Below are positions 1-11,814 of a DNA stretch of 64,000 bases, piece after piece (position 1 is the stretch's first letter; every line of letters starts with the position of its first letter). This stretch comes from Spirabiliibacterium mucosae (lineage in GTDB: Bacteria; Pseudomonadota; Gammaproteobacteria; Enterobacterales; Pasteurellaceae): the NCBI RefSeq assembly GCF_014884965.1, contig NZ_JABTBO010000006.1, forward strand, positions 1-64,000, given 5' to 3'. Below the pieces are notes generated by a model, which had not been told where the DNA came from, ran no database searches, and saw only the letters and a program-made list of their open reading frames with translations. The position numbers and the translations under genes were made by a program.

Positions 1-41
1 ATATTATGCTTTCTAACTTAAAATTAGTCTATGTGGGGTGA

Positions 42-1023
42 AAAATTAAAGTTATATTTATAGGGGATGAATTAACGTCACAATCTTTATTTTGTGAAAA
101 TATTTCACTAGTTAATTATTCTAGAAGTTTTTTGATCGATTTAAACTTGGTAAATCTAGTATATTGCTGGTAGAGTCGGCATGGAAAGGCTACAAAAACT
201 CTTGGAAATATAAAATTGCAGCTTATCCTGATGTACCGAAGCGTAATAATCATGCCTTAGTTAGGCTAATTAACCGTGCGAAAGATAAAGGGATCCCAAC
301 TGTTTTTTGGAATAAAGAAGATTCGGTGCATTTTAACCGTTTTATCGATTCTGCAAGGCATTTTGATCATGTTTTCACAGTGGATGAAAATTGTATACCT
401 CGGTATAAGGCAGTAATGGGTGAGGATGCATCTGTGCATTCCTTAATGTTTGCGGTTCAGCCAAAATTTCATTTTTTTGATGGTTTTCATTTTAAATATC
501 ATCGTGCGAATTTTGTGGGAAGTTATAGTCATCATATTCATGATGTGCGACGTCAATGGCAAAATATGGCTTTTCAGACGGCCTCAAATACGCAGTTGGG
601 TTTAACAGTGTTTGATCGTAATTCTAATCGCAAGTCAGATAACTATCGTTATCCACCGCTCGCGCATATGAATGTTTTACCTGCGGTAAACTATGCTGAC
701 ACGGCGGCTATCTATAAAGACTATTTGGTGTCGTTAAATGTGAATACTATTACGGACTCTAACACCATGTTTTCTCGTCGTCTTGTGGAAATTTTGGCGT
801 GTGGAGGAATTGCTGTAACTAATTCGGCTTTGTCGGTTGAGCGATTGTTTGCGGATTTTTGTCATGTGGTTGATGATGAGGAAGAAATGCACGCTTTATT
901 CGAGCGATTAAAGCATGGTCCAAGTAAGCTTGATTTAGAAAAAGCTCGAGCCGGCGCTGAATACGTGGCAAAACATCATACTTGGCAGCACCGCTTAGAT
1001 GAAATCATGAAGGTTGTGAACCG

Positions 1024-1027
<4 letters not shown>
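42..1027 (+). pseudogene. CgeB-like glycosyltransferase of the capsule locus, 5' frameshift
   Basis: The readable body (about 134-1027) encodes a protein with a VESAWKGY motif near its N-terminus and a C-terminal part (SRRLVEILACGG) resembling CgeB/DUF3880-type GT4-like glycosyltransferases. The expected N-terminal strand, KVIFIGDEL, is read in a different frame from about 42. It joins the body only if the frame changes near the T6 tract at 128-133. The first 40 bases give no convincing start, so the true start may be ATG 31 or lie in another frame. The 3' end overlaps the next gene by ATGA. It probably adds a sugar to the capsule repeat unit; the specificity is unknown. The gene is AT-rich and lacks uptake signals, unlike most of the window. 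It could be a decayed gene or a homopolymer sequencing error. Confidence 0.6.
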
Positions 1028-3932
<2,905 letters not shown>

Positions 3933-4011
3933 TTAAGACGTTCTATAAAGCTATTAAAATTAGTGTTATTGTAATTCATTTTTTTCACTCGTACTAGATC
4001 AAGTTCTACAC

Positions 4012-4040
4012 TTGAGAAATTATAATTACAAGAGTAATAT
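4012..4040 (+). promoter_or_regulatory. Putative sigma70 promoter of the bexDCBA operon
   Basis: TTGAGA at 4012-4017 and TAATAT at 4035-4040 are separated by 17 bases, in the AT-rich kdsA-bexD divergent spacer about 45 bases before the bexD ATG. Prediction from consensus only. Confidence 0.45.
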
Positions 4041-4086
4041 TGTAGGCTGCTACATTAGCTGATATACATTAGTGGATTTAGAAAAT

Positions 4087-5256
4087 ATGTTAAAAAAAAT
4101 GTGTACTATCGCATTAGTACTGCCAACTTTATTCAGCTGCTCATTAATGCCAACCTCTGGCCCAAGTCAAAGCAAGGTGATTGAGCTAAAAAATGCTGAA
4201 AATGAGCTGCCAACGGTGGATGTGATTGAGGTGAACGACCAAGTGGCGCAGCAGCTGTTTCGGCAAAAGCAGGCGCAGTCGTTTAGCCACCTCAGTGGCC
4301 ATGCGGGGGTTTATCGCGGCACGGTGAATGTGGGCGATGTGCTCGACATTGTGATTTGGGAGGCGCCGCCGGCGGTGCTGTTTGGCTCTGTGCTCAGCCA
4401 ATCGGGCGCGGGGGCGTCAGATGTCACGCGCTTGCCTGAGCAAATGGTGAGTGAGAATGGCCGCATCACGGTGCCGTTTATTGGTGCGGTGGCGGTGCGT
4501 GGCAAAACGCCAGAGCAAATCCAATCTGATATCCGCCGCCGTTTGGCTGGCATGGCTAATCAGCCGCAGGTGATGGTGCGCATCGTGAAAAATAATTCCG
4601 CCAATGTGACGGTGCTGCGCCAAGGCAATGGCGTGCGCATGCCGCTCACCGCCCATGGTGAGCGCGTGCTTGATGCCGTGGCAGCAGTGGGTGGCGCGTC
4701 AGATAACATGCGCAATGTTTCCGTGCAGCTGGCCCGCGGTAATCAGGTGAAAACCATTGCGCTTGATTCACTCGTCTCAAACCCAAAAGAGAACATCCCG
4801 CTGCGCTCGGGTGATGTGGTCACGCTGCTAAATAATCCTCTGAGCTTCACCGCCATGGGGGCTGTGGGCTCCAATCGTGAAGTGCGGTTTGCCGCCAAGG
4901 GCTTGACGCTGGCCGAGGCCATTGGCCGCATGGGCGGGCTGTTGGACAACCGCTCCGATCCGCGTGGGGTGTTTGTCTTCCGTTATATTCCATTTGATGA
5001 GCTCAGTCTCACCGACAAGCAAAAATGGGCGAATAATGGCTACACCTCGGGCATGGATATCCCAACGGTGTATCGCTTGAACTTGTTGGAGCCGAAGTCG
5101 CTATTTTGGTTGCAGCACTTCCCGGTGGAAGATCACGACATCGTGTATGTGTCTAACGCGCCGTTGGCCGAGTTTCAAAAATTCTTGCGTTTGATCTTCT
5201 CGATCACCACACCAACACTGGGCACCGTCAACAGTGTTGAGCGCATTTCAGATTAG
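4087..5256 (+). CDS. bexD: Capsule polysaccharide export outer-membrane lipoprotein (Wza/BexD/CtrA family)
   Basis: This protein forms the outer-membrane channel through which capsule leaves the cell. From ATG 4087 it starts with a lipoprotein signal ending LFS|C at residue 18, then MPTSGPS, a polysaccharide export domain (GDVLDIVIWEAP at about 85-100, RITVPFIGAVAVRGKTPEQIQ) and SLBB-like repeats (LDAVAAVGG, AEAIGRMGGLLD). A GTG at 4072 is in frame but would add five residues before the signal, so the internal ATG is preferred. The product is about 389 residues, normal for BexD/CtrA. It is the first gene of bexDCBA; the gap to bexC is 8 bases. A USS lies within the gene near 4880. The frame is intact. 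Confidence 0.93.
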   Translation: MLKKMCTIALVLPTLFSCSLMPTSGPSQSKVIELKNAENELPTVDVIEVNDQVAQQLFRQKQAQSFSHLSGHAGVYRGTVNVGDVLDIVIWEAPPAVLFGSVLSQSGAGASDVTRLPEQMVSENGRITVPFIGAVAVRGKTPEQIQSDIRRRLAGMANQPQVMVRIVKNNSANVTVLRQGNGVRMPLTAHGERVLDAVAAVGGASDNMRNVSVQLARGNQVKTIALDSLVSNPKENIPLRSGDVVTLLNNPLSFTAMGAVGSNREVRFAAKGLTLAEAIGRMGGLLDNRSDPRGVFVFRYIPFDELSLTDKQKWANNGYTSGMDIPTVYRLNLLEPKSLFWLQHFPVEDHDIVYVSNAPLAEFQKFLRLIFSITTPTLGTVNSVERISD

Positions 5257-5264
5257 AGGTAACC

Positions 5265-6419
5265 ATGGCAGAAGAATTACAACAAGCTCAACCAAGCCAA
5301 AGTGCGGTTGTGGCAAAAGCCAAAAAGCCATTATGGCAAAAATTCAAGCCGTTGTTTTGGGTGACGGTCATCGTCCCAACACTGTTTTCAGCGGTGTATT
5401 TCAGCCTGTGGGCGTCGGATGTGTATGTGTCTGAATCGTCTTTTGTGGTGCGCTCATCACGCAGCCAAGCCTCCCTCAGTGGCTTTGGTGCACTGTTACA
5501 GAATATTGGTTTTGCTCGCTCGCAGGACGACACCTTCACCGTGCAGGCGTTTATGCGCTCTCGCACAGCGCTGGCTGATTTGCAAAAAGTGCTGCCTGTG
5601 CGGCAGTTTTATACCGAAAAAGGCGATCTCATCTCCCGCTTTGCGCCGTTTGGCTTTGATACTGAGGAAGAGTCTTTTTACCACTATTTTCAAAAGCAAG
5701 AAAGTATAGGACTGGATCCTGCTTCAGGTATCGCTACGCTTTCAATAAAGGCCTTTAGTGCAGAAGATGCGCAACGAATTAACAAAGAATTGTTAAAACA
5801 GGGTGAGCAGTTAATCAATCAACTCAATGAAAGAGCAAAAAGAGACACTGTTAAATTCGCTCAACAAACAGTTGAGGAGGCAGAAAAGAATGTAAATATG
5901 AGTGCGCAAGCTCTGAGAGAATACCGCGTGAAAAATGGTATTTTTGATGTTAAATCGCAATCTGAATTGATGCTGACACTGATCTCCAAGCTGCAAGATG
6001 AGCTGATCGCTATCCAAACCCAGCTTGACCAAGTGCGGTCTATCACCCCAAATAACCCGCAGGTGAAAACCCTCAAAAGCCGTGAAGCAAGCATCAAACG
6101 CGAGATTGCACAACAAATGCAGTCCGTGCTCGGCGGTGATGGTTCGATGGTGAACCAAACGGCGGAATACCAACGCTTGATGCTAGATAACACCTTGGCA
6201 CAGCAGCAGTTGACCAGTGCATTGACCTCTTTACAGAGTGCGAAAAATGAAGCAGAGCGTCAGCAGCTATATTTGGAGGTGATTAGCCAACCAAGCAAGC
6301 CTGACTTGGCGCTTTTGCCACAGCGACTTTATAATATTTTATCTACTTTGATCATTGGCTTGATTTTATATGGTGCATTGAGCCTGTTGATCGCCAGCAT
6401 CCGAGAGCATAAAAACTGA
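5265..6419 (+). CDS. bexC: Capsule export inner-membrane/periplasmic protein (BexC/CtrB/KpsE)
   Basis: This is a polysaccharide co-polymerase of the capsule export type, bridging the ABC transporter and the outer-membrane channel. It has a cytoplasmic N-terminus, a transmembrane segment at about residues 28-50 (VTVIVPTLFSAVYFSLW), a long periplasmic coiled-coil region (about 150-340) and a second transmembrane segment near 360-378. Length 384 is typical. The ATG follows a GAGGTAACC ribosome-binding sequence. The TGA overlaps the bexB ATG by one base. A block inside the gene (about 5700-5940) is clearly more AT-rich than both sides, which looks like a recombination mosaic; the frame stays open across it. 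Uptake signals occur near 5299 and 6029, outside that block. Confidence 0.93.
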   Translation: MAEELQQAQPSQSAVVAKAKKPLWQKFKPLFWVTVIVPTLFSAVYFSLWASDVYVSESSFVVRSSRSQASLSGFGALLQNIGFARSQDDTFTVQAFMRSRTALADLQKVLPVRQFYTEKGDLISRFAPFGFDTEEESFYHYFQKQESIGLDPASGIATLSIKAFSAEDAQRINKELLKQGEQLINQLNERAKRDTVKFAQQTVEEAEKNVNMSAQALREYRVKNGIFDVKSQSELMLTLISKLQDELIAIQTQLDQVRSITPNNPQVKTLKSREASIKREIAQQMQSVLGGDGSMVNQTAEYQRLMLDNTLAQQQLTSALTSLQSAKNEAERQQLYLEVISQPSKPDLALLPQRLYNILSTLIIGLILYGALSLLIASIREHKN

Positions 6420-7227
6420 TGAGCAATATTGTGCGCTATGGCGACCGAACGACTTTTACAGATTCATTAAAAATCCAGAAGAGAGTGCTTGGTGCGCTTT
6501 TAATGAGAGAGATAATCACTCGATATGGACGGAACAATATCGGATTTTTCTGGCTATTTATTGAACCATTATTAATGACTTCATTGATGGTTTCTATGTG
6601 GTATTATTTGAAAGCTGATCAAATTTCAACACTCAATATTATTGCTTTTATAATAACTGGATATCCAATGATGATGATGTGGAGAAATGCCTCATCTAGA
6701 ATGATTGGTGCTATAAGCGTTAATACTAGTTTGCTATATCATAGGAATGTTAAACCATTAGATGTTTTATTCTCTAGATTAATACTTGAGGTAGTGGGAG
6801 CAACGATTGCACAAGTACTGCTGATGTGTTTTTTGATCAGTATTGATTTAATCAATCCCCCTAAAGATATAGCATATATGTTAATTTCTTGGATTCTAAT
6901 GGGAATGTTTGCATTTTCACTAGGATTGATAATTTCTTCATTAGCGTATTATTTCGAGCCATTAGGTAAAGTCTGGGGTACCTTAAGTATTTTGATGATG
7001 CCCCTTTCTGGAGTTTTTTTCTTGTTAATTCTTTACCGCATCCAGTTCAAGAATATATTTTATATTTACCAATGGTACATGGCACAGAAATGTTTCGGAA
7101 AGGATATTTTGGAGATGAGGTCATTACTTTAGATAATCCATATTATCTTTTTATAGTTAATATATCTATGTTAATTTTAGGGTTAACATTGGTAATGAAG
7201 TATAGCAAAGGAATTGAGCCGTCATGA
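6419..7227 (+). pseudogene. bexB: Capsule ABC transporter permease (BexB/CtrC/KpsM), frameshifted in a T7 tract
   Basis: ABC-2-type permease that forms the membrane part of the capsule exporter with BexA. The frame from ATG 6419 gives the conserved N-terminus (LGALLMREIITRYGRNNIGFFWLF) and several membrane helices, then is diverted after GVFF at the T7 tract 7014-7020 and stops early. Moving one base there gives the expected C-terminus (NSLPHPVQEYI, PMVHGTEMFRKGYFG, a last helix, and an end at TGA 7225-7227). The joined protein would be about 269 residues, normal for the family. The restored stop overlaps the bexA ATG by ATGA, which supports it as the ancestral frame. The gene is AT-rich while bexA is not. 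Either the exporter is really broken, the T-tract is phase-variable, or the base call is wrong. Confidence 0.8.
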
Positions 7228-7877
7228 TTGCTGTTGAAAACGTAAGCAAACGCTACCAAACCCGTAGTGGTTGGAAAACTGTGCTGCATGATATCAACTT
7301 CAAGCTCGAAAAGGGTGAAAAGATTGGCATTCTCGGGCGCAATGGCGCGGGCAAGTCAACGCTGATTCGCCTTATCAGTGGGGTGGAGCCACCCACCACT
7401 GGCACCATTCATCGCTCCATGAGCATCTCGTGGCCGCTGGCATTCTCGGGGGCTTTTCAAGGCAGTTTGACGGGCATGGATAATTTGCGCTTTATCTGCC
7501 GGATTTATGACGTGGATGTGGACTACGTTAAGCGCTTCACCGAAGAGTTCTCTGAGCTGGGAGATTACCTCTACGAGCCAGTGAAAAAATACTCCTCTGG
7601 GATGAAGGCGCGCTTAGCCTTTGCACTGTCGCTCTCGGTCGAGTTTGATTGTTATTTGATTGATGAGGTGATCGCGGTGGGGGATTCGCGCTTTTCCGCC
7701 AAGTGTAAATACGAGTTATTTGAAAAGCGCAAAGACCGCTCGATTATTCTCGTTTCCCACAGTCCATCAGCCATTCGGGAATACTGTGACAACGCGCTGG
7801 TGCTCGAACAAGGCTATATGCACAACTTCCCGTCCATCGACGCGGCATACGAATACTACAACAATTCCCAAAAATAA
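7224..7877 (+). CDS. bexA: Capsule polysaccharide ABC transporter ATP-binding protein (BexA/CtrD/KpsT)
   Basis: ATPase that drives capsule export with BexB. Visible motifs: Walker [10 protein letters not shown] at about residues 38-46, signature YSSGMKAR at about 133-140, Walker [13 protein letters not shown], and the switch histidine in LVSHSP. Length 217 matches BexA/KpsT. It is the last gene of the operon, its ATG lies within the restored bexB stop, and a USS-pair terminator follows directly. GC content is high compared with bexB. Confidence 0.95.
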   Translation: MIAVENVSKRYQTRSGWKTVLHDINFKLEKGEKIGILGRNGAGKSTLIRLISGVEPPTTGTIHRSMSISWPLAFSGAFQGSLTGMDNLRFICRIYDVDVDYVKRFTEEFSELGDYLYEPVKKYSSGMKARLAFALSLSVEFDCYLIDEVIAVGDSRFSAKCKYELFEKRKDRSIILVSHSPSAIREYCDNALVLEQGYMHNFPSIDAAYEYYNNSQK

Positions 7878-7903
7878 AAGTGCGGTTAAACCGCACTTTT
7901 TAT
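7877..7903. terminator. Inverted USS-pair terminator between bexA and oppF
   Basis: AAAGTGCGGTT and AACCGCACTTT form a near-perfect stem with a minimal loop, A-rich on one side and T-rich on the other. It lies between two convergent genes and can serve both. Confidence 0.8.
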
Positions 7904-7904
7904 T

Positions 7905-8900
7905 TTAAACCGCCACTTTATCGCAGGCCACTTGGTGGCGTTCGCTGCCTTTGAGCTCTGGCTTGTTGAGGGCGCAGGCGCTGTCGGCCAGTGGGCAGCG
8001 GGTGCGGAACACGCAGCCACTCGGTGGGTTGATAGGCGAGGGGAGATCCCCTTCCAAAAGCTGGATGTGTTTGTTGCGCTCAAGGTTCGGGTCAGGGATC
8101 GGCACCGCCGACATCAGCGCTTTGGTGTACGGGTGTTTGGTGTCGGTGTAAACCGAAACATAATCCCCCAGCTCGACAGCGTTGCCGAGATACATCACCA
8201 GCACGCGGTCTGAAATGTGCTTGACCACCGCCAAATCGTGAGCGATAAAAATCAGCGACAGCCCCATCTCTTGCTGCAAGGATTTGAGCAAGTTCACCAC
8301 CTGCGCTTGAATCGATACATCCAGTGCCGAGACAGGTTCGTCACAAATAATCAGTTTTGGCTCCACAATCAATGCACGGGCAATGCCGATGCGTTGGCAC
8401 TGGCCGCCGGAGAATTCATGCGGGTAGCGGTTGACGAGGTTGGGCAGCAGGCCGACTTTTTCCATCATCGCTTGCACGCGGGCTTTCACTTCTTTACGGC
8501 TGAGATTCGGCTGGTAGTTGCGCAGCGGCTCGGCAATGATGTCGCCAATGGTCATGCGCGGGTCAAGCGAGGCCAATGGGTCTTGAAAAATCATTTGAAT
8601 ATCATTGCGGATGGCATGCCACTGCTTTTGGGTTTGCTGACTTAAATCTTGCCCCAGCCACACCATTTTGCCCGCCGCCGACGGCACTAGGCCAATGATG
8701 GCGCGCGCCAAGGTGGATTTGCCACAGCCCGATTCACCCACAATGCCCAGCGTTTCCCCTTGGTAGAGCTTGAAAGAGACGTGGTTGATGGCCTTGAGGG
8801 TTTGCGTTTTGGCAAAAAAGCTTTTTTTATCGTTTTTAATGTGGAAGTGAACGCTTAAGTTATCCACTTCCAGCAGCAATTTGGGTTGTTGTGTTGGCAT
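7905..8900 (-). CDS. oppF: Oligopeptide ABC transporter ATP-binding protein OppF
   Basis: One of the two ATPases of the oligopeptide importer OppABCDF, on the cytoplasmic face. Walker A is GESGCGKST, the signature is FSGGQCQRIGIARAL, and Walker B is LIICDEPVSALD. The C-terminal oligopeptide/dipeptide domain carries the cysteine pattern CVFRTRCPLADSAC. The ATG at 8898-8900 overlaps the oppD stop by one base, so translation is probably coupled. Length 331 is normal. Last gene of the operon; the USS-pair terminator follows. DppF and SapF are alternatives within the family, but the oppA partner argues for Opp. Confidence 0.92.
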   Translation of the reverse strand: MPTQQPKLLLEVDNLSVHFHIKNDKKSFFAKTQTLKAINHVSFKLYQGETLGIVGESGCGKSTLARAIIGLVPSAAGKMVWLGQDLSQQTQKQWHAIRNDIQMIFQDPLASLDPRMTIGDIIAEPLRNYQPNLSRKEVKARVQAMMEKVGLLPNLVNRYPHEFSGGQCQRIGIARALIVEPKLIICDEPVSALDVSIQAQVVNLLKSLQQEMGLSLIFIAHDLAVVKHISDRVLVMYLGNAVELGDYVSVYTDTKHPYTKALMSAVPIPDPNLERNKHIQLLEGDLPSPINPPSGCVFRTRCPLADSACALNKPELKGSERHQVACDKVAV

Positions 8901-9880
8901 TAGATTTCCCCCACTGGAATAAAACACGCGCGCAGGCGGTTGCCGTCAAAGCGCTCAAGGGCAGGCGCTTGCAGGCATTGGGCACTGGCACGGCGGCAAC
9001 GCGGTTGAAACGGGCAGCCGCTTGGCAAGTTGAGCAAATTTGGCGGGTTGCCTGGAATGGTGGTGAGCTGGTGGCTCTCTTCATTGAGCTTCGGCACCGC
9101 TTCAATCAGCCCGATGGAATACGGGTGTGTTGGGTTGTAGAAGATTTGCTCAGCATTGCCGTATTCCATGGTGCGCCCGGCGTACATCACCAGCACGTTG
9201 TCGCAAATGCCAGCCACCACACCTAAATCGTGGGTGATCATAATAATCGCGGTGTTAAACTCACGTTTGAGCTCGTTGAGCAACGTCATGATTTGCGCTT
9301 GCACGGTCACATCAAGTGCGGTTGTCGGCTCATCGGCAATCAATAATTTTGGCCGACATAGCAGCGCCATGGCAATCATCACGCGCTGGCGCATGCCGCC
9401 TGAGAATTCGTGCGGATACATCTCCATGCGCTTTTTCGCCTCGGGCATTTTCACCGCATCAAGCATCGCTAGCGATTCGTTGTAGGCGGTTTTTTTATCC
9501 ATGCCTTTGTGCAGCATCAGCACTTCCATTAGCTGATCTTTCACTTTCATGTACGGGTTGAGTGAGGTCATTGGGTCTTGAAAAATCATTGAGATCTGCT
9601 CAGCCCGAAAGCGGTTTAGCTCGCGTTTTGGCAGGTTCAAAATCTCTTTGCCGTTGAACTTGGCCGAGCCTTCAATCCGCCCGTTGTCAGCCAAAAGGCC
9701 CATGATGGCAAACGCCGTTTGCGATTTCCCCGAGCCAGATTCCCCCACAATGCCAAGGGTTTGCCCCGCCTCAAGCGAGAAGGTGAGGTTGTTGACGGCG
9801 GTTACATCGCCGTCGTGCGTGCTGAAAATGACACGCAAATTGTTGACATCTAACAGTAAATCCGATTGTGTATGTTGCAT
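8900..9880 (-). CDS. oppD: Oligopeptide ABC transporter ATP-binding protein OppD
   Basis: Second ATPase of the Opp importer. Walker A GESGSGKSQ, signature FSGGMRQRVMIAMAL, Walker B LLIADEPTTALD, and a C-terminal cysteine cluster (CPFQPRCRRASAQC) like that of Dpp/Opp ATPases, some of which bind an iron-sulfur cluster. Length 326. It starts 11 bases after oppC and overlaps oppF by one base. Confidence 0.93.
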   Translation of the reverse strand: MQHTQSDLLLDVNNLRVIFSTHDGDVTAVNNLTFSLEAGQTLGIVGESGSGKSQTAFAIMGLLADNGRIEGSAKFNGKEILNLPKRELNRFRAEQISMIFQDPMTSLNPYMKVKDQLMEVLMLHKGMDKKTAYNESLAMLDAVKMPEAKKRMEMYPHEFSGGMRQRVMIAMALLCRPKLLIADEPTTALDVTVQAQIMTLLNELKREFNTAIIMITHDLGVVAGICDNVLVMYAGRTMEYGNAEQIFYNPTHPYSIGLIEAVPKLNEESHQLTTIPGNPPNLLNLPSGCPFQPRCRRASAQCLQAPALERFDGNRLRACFIPVGEI

Positions 9881-9891
9881 TATTATTGTCC

Positions 9892-10803
9892 TTAGCGATC
9901 TTTTGGATCGAGCGCATCACGCAGGCCGTCGCCAATAAAGTTGAAGCAAAACAGCGTGATGACCAAAAACAGCGCCGGGAAGATGAGCAGCCACGGCATA
10001 AACTCCATTGAGCGCGCGCCGTCGTTGAGCAAGCCACCCCAGCTGCTCAGCGGCTCCTGTGTGCCTAGCCCAAGAAAGCTCAAAAATGATTCAAACAAAA
10101 TCATGCTCGGCACCAACAGTGAGGCATACACCACCACCACGCCCAGCACGTTGGGCACAATGTGCTTCCAAATGATTTTGCGCGAGGACGAGCCGCACAC
10201 AATCGCCGCCTCCACAAACTCCTTGCGCTTGAGGCTCAAGGTTTGACCGCGCACAATCCGCGCCATGTCAAGCCACGAGACCATGCCGATGGCAAGGAAG
10301 ATCAAAAAGATATTCTGCCCGAAGAAGGTCACCAGCAAAATCACAAAAAACATAAACGGGAAGGAGTTGAGAATTTCCAAAATCCGCATCATCACCGCAT
10401 CCACTTTGCCGCCAACATAGCCTGATGTGGCGCCATAAAGCGTGCCGAACAGCACGGCAATCAAGGCGCCGGCAATGCCGACCATCAGTGAAATGCGACC
10501 ACCAATGGCCACGCGCACCAGCAAGTCACGGCCGGAGGAGTCGGTGCCAAAATAGTGCATGGTTTCAAAATCTGGCGGGTTAGACATCATGCCCCAGTCG
10601 GTGTCGTCAAACGGGAAGGGGCTGAGCATAGGTGCGAAAATCACAAACAAGCAGATCAAAATCAGCACAAACAAGCTCACCAGGGCCGCTTTGTTGTGAA
10701 AAAACCGCCGGCGTGCGTCTTGCCACAGGCTGCGCCCTTCAATTTCAAGGCTTTGTTCGGCCACTTTTTCTAATAATTGAGTGTCGTCTTTTTTGGTTAA
10801 CAT
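9892..10803 (-). CDS. oppC: Oligopeptide ABC transporter permease OppC
   Basis: Inner-membrane permease of the Opp importer. It has an N-terminal cytoplasmic extension, about six membrane helices and the permease EAA-like loop (EAAIVCGSSSRKIIWKHIVPN). The ATG at 10801-10803 is chosen because an AAAGGA ribosome-binding sequence lies six bases upstream; an earlier in-frame ATG at 10824 would overlap the oppB stop and has no such site. About 303 residues, the family norm. Confidence 0.92.
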   Translation of the reverse strand: MLTKKDDTQLLEKVAEQSLEIEGRSLWQDARRRFFHNKAALVSLFVLILICLFVIFAPMLSPFPFDDTDWGMMSNPPDFETMHYFGTDSSGRDLLVRVAIGGRISLMVGIAGALIAVLFGTLYGATSGYVGGKVDAVMMRILEILNSFPFMFFVILLVTFFGQNIFLIFLAIGMVSWLDMARIVRGQTLSLKRKEFVEAAIVCGSSSRKIIWKHIVPNVLGVVVVYASLLVPSMILFESFLSFLGLGTQEPLSSWGGLLNDGARSMEFMPWLLIFPALFLVITLFCFNFIGDGLRDALDPKDR

Positions 10804-10823
10804 AAACTGTCCTTTGCGGCGCA

Positions 10824-11744
10824 TCAGTAGCGGATTTTCGGGTCTAAAATGGCGTATAAAATATCCACCACCGCGTTGAAGGTGATGGTCAACGCGCCGA
10901 CCAAAATGGTCAGGCTCAACACCAAAGAATAGTCGCGATTGAGCGCGCCATTAACAAACAGCTGGCCAATGCCAGGCAGGCCGAAGATGCTTTCAATCAC
11001 CATCGAGCCTGTGATGATCCCAACAAACGCGGGGCCCATGTAGGAAATCACTGGCAGCAGGGCTGGGCGCAGGGCGTGTTTTAAAATAATCCGCCGCGTT
11101 GGCAGGCCTTTGGCCTTGGCGGTGCGGATAAAGTTGGAGTGCAGCACCTCAATCATCGAGCCACGGGTGATCCGCGCAATGCTGGCGATATAAGAAAGAG
11201 AAAGTGCGGTCATCGGCAGCACAATGTTGCTTAATTGCCCGCCATTCCAGCCGCCGGCCGGCAGCCATTTGAGCAAAATGGCAAACACCAGCACCAACAG
11301 TGGCGCCACCACAAAACTGGGGATCACGACCCCTGTCATGGCAAAGGTCATGATCACATAATCGAGCCATTTGTTTTGCTTCACCGCCGCTAACGTACCT
11401 GCGCTCACACCGCAGACAAACGCCACAATAAAGGCAAAAAAGCCCAGTTTTAATGACACGGGGATGGATTCAGCCAGCAGTTGGTTGACCGTGAAATCTT
11501 TATATTTAAACGACGGGCCAAAATCACCGTGGGCGAGATCGACTAAATAATTGCCGTATTGGGTTAAAATCGGTTCGTTGAGGTGGTATTTTGCCTCAAT
11601 GTTGGCCATCACCTCAGGTGGGTAGACCTTGTCGCTAGAAAACGGGCTGCCTGGTGCAAGGCGCATCATAAAAAAAGACAGCGTGATCAAAATAAACAAC
11701 GTTGGAATTGCTTGCAAGAGCCGTCGAAAAATCAGTTTAAGCAT
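10824..11744 (-). CDS. oppB: Oligopeptide ABC transporter permease OppB
   Basis: Inner-membrane permease pairing with OppC. Typical N-terminus (MLKLIFRRLLQAIPTLFILI with the first helix), a periplasmic segment, and the EAA-like loop near RTAKAKGLPTRRIILKHALRPALLP. 306 residues, identical in length to most OppB. It follows oppA after about 70 bases that hold a USS-pair terminator, so oppBCDF are probably transcribed at a lower level than oppA. Confidence 0.93.
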   Translation of the reverse strand: MLKLIFRRLLQAIPTLFILITLSFFMMRLAPGSPFSSDKVYPPEVMANIEAKYHLNEPILTQYGNYLVDLAHGDFGPSFKYKDFTVNQLLAESIPVSLKLGFFAFIVAFVCGVSAGTLAAVKQNKWLDYVIMTFAMTGVVIPSFVVAPLLVLVFAILLKWLPAGGWNGGQLSNIVLPMTALSLSYIASIARITRGSMIEVLHSNFIRTAKAKGLPTRRIILKHALRPALLPVISYMGPAFVGIITGSMVIESIFGLPGIGQLFVNGALNRDYSLVLSLTILVGALTITFNAVVDILYAILDPKIRY

Positions 11745-11761
11745 GGGGTTTCAATTCGTTA

Positions 11762-11801
11762 AAAAAAGGGAAAGTGCGGTCAGCTATGCTAACCGCACTT
11801 T
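11762..11801 (-). terminator. USS-pair hairpin between oppA and oppB (partial terminator)
   Basis: AAAGTGCGGT at 11771-11780 pairs with ACCGCACTTT at 11792-11801. On the minus strand it is followed by CCC and seven Ts. It lies inside the opp operon, after oppA. Confidence 0.7.
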
Positions 11802-11814
11802 GCGCTAAGCCAAA

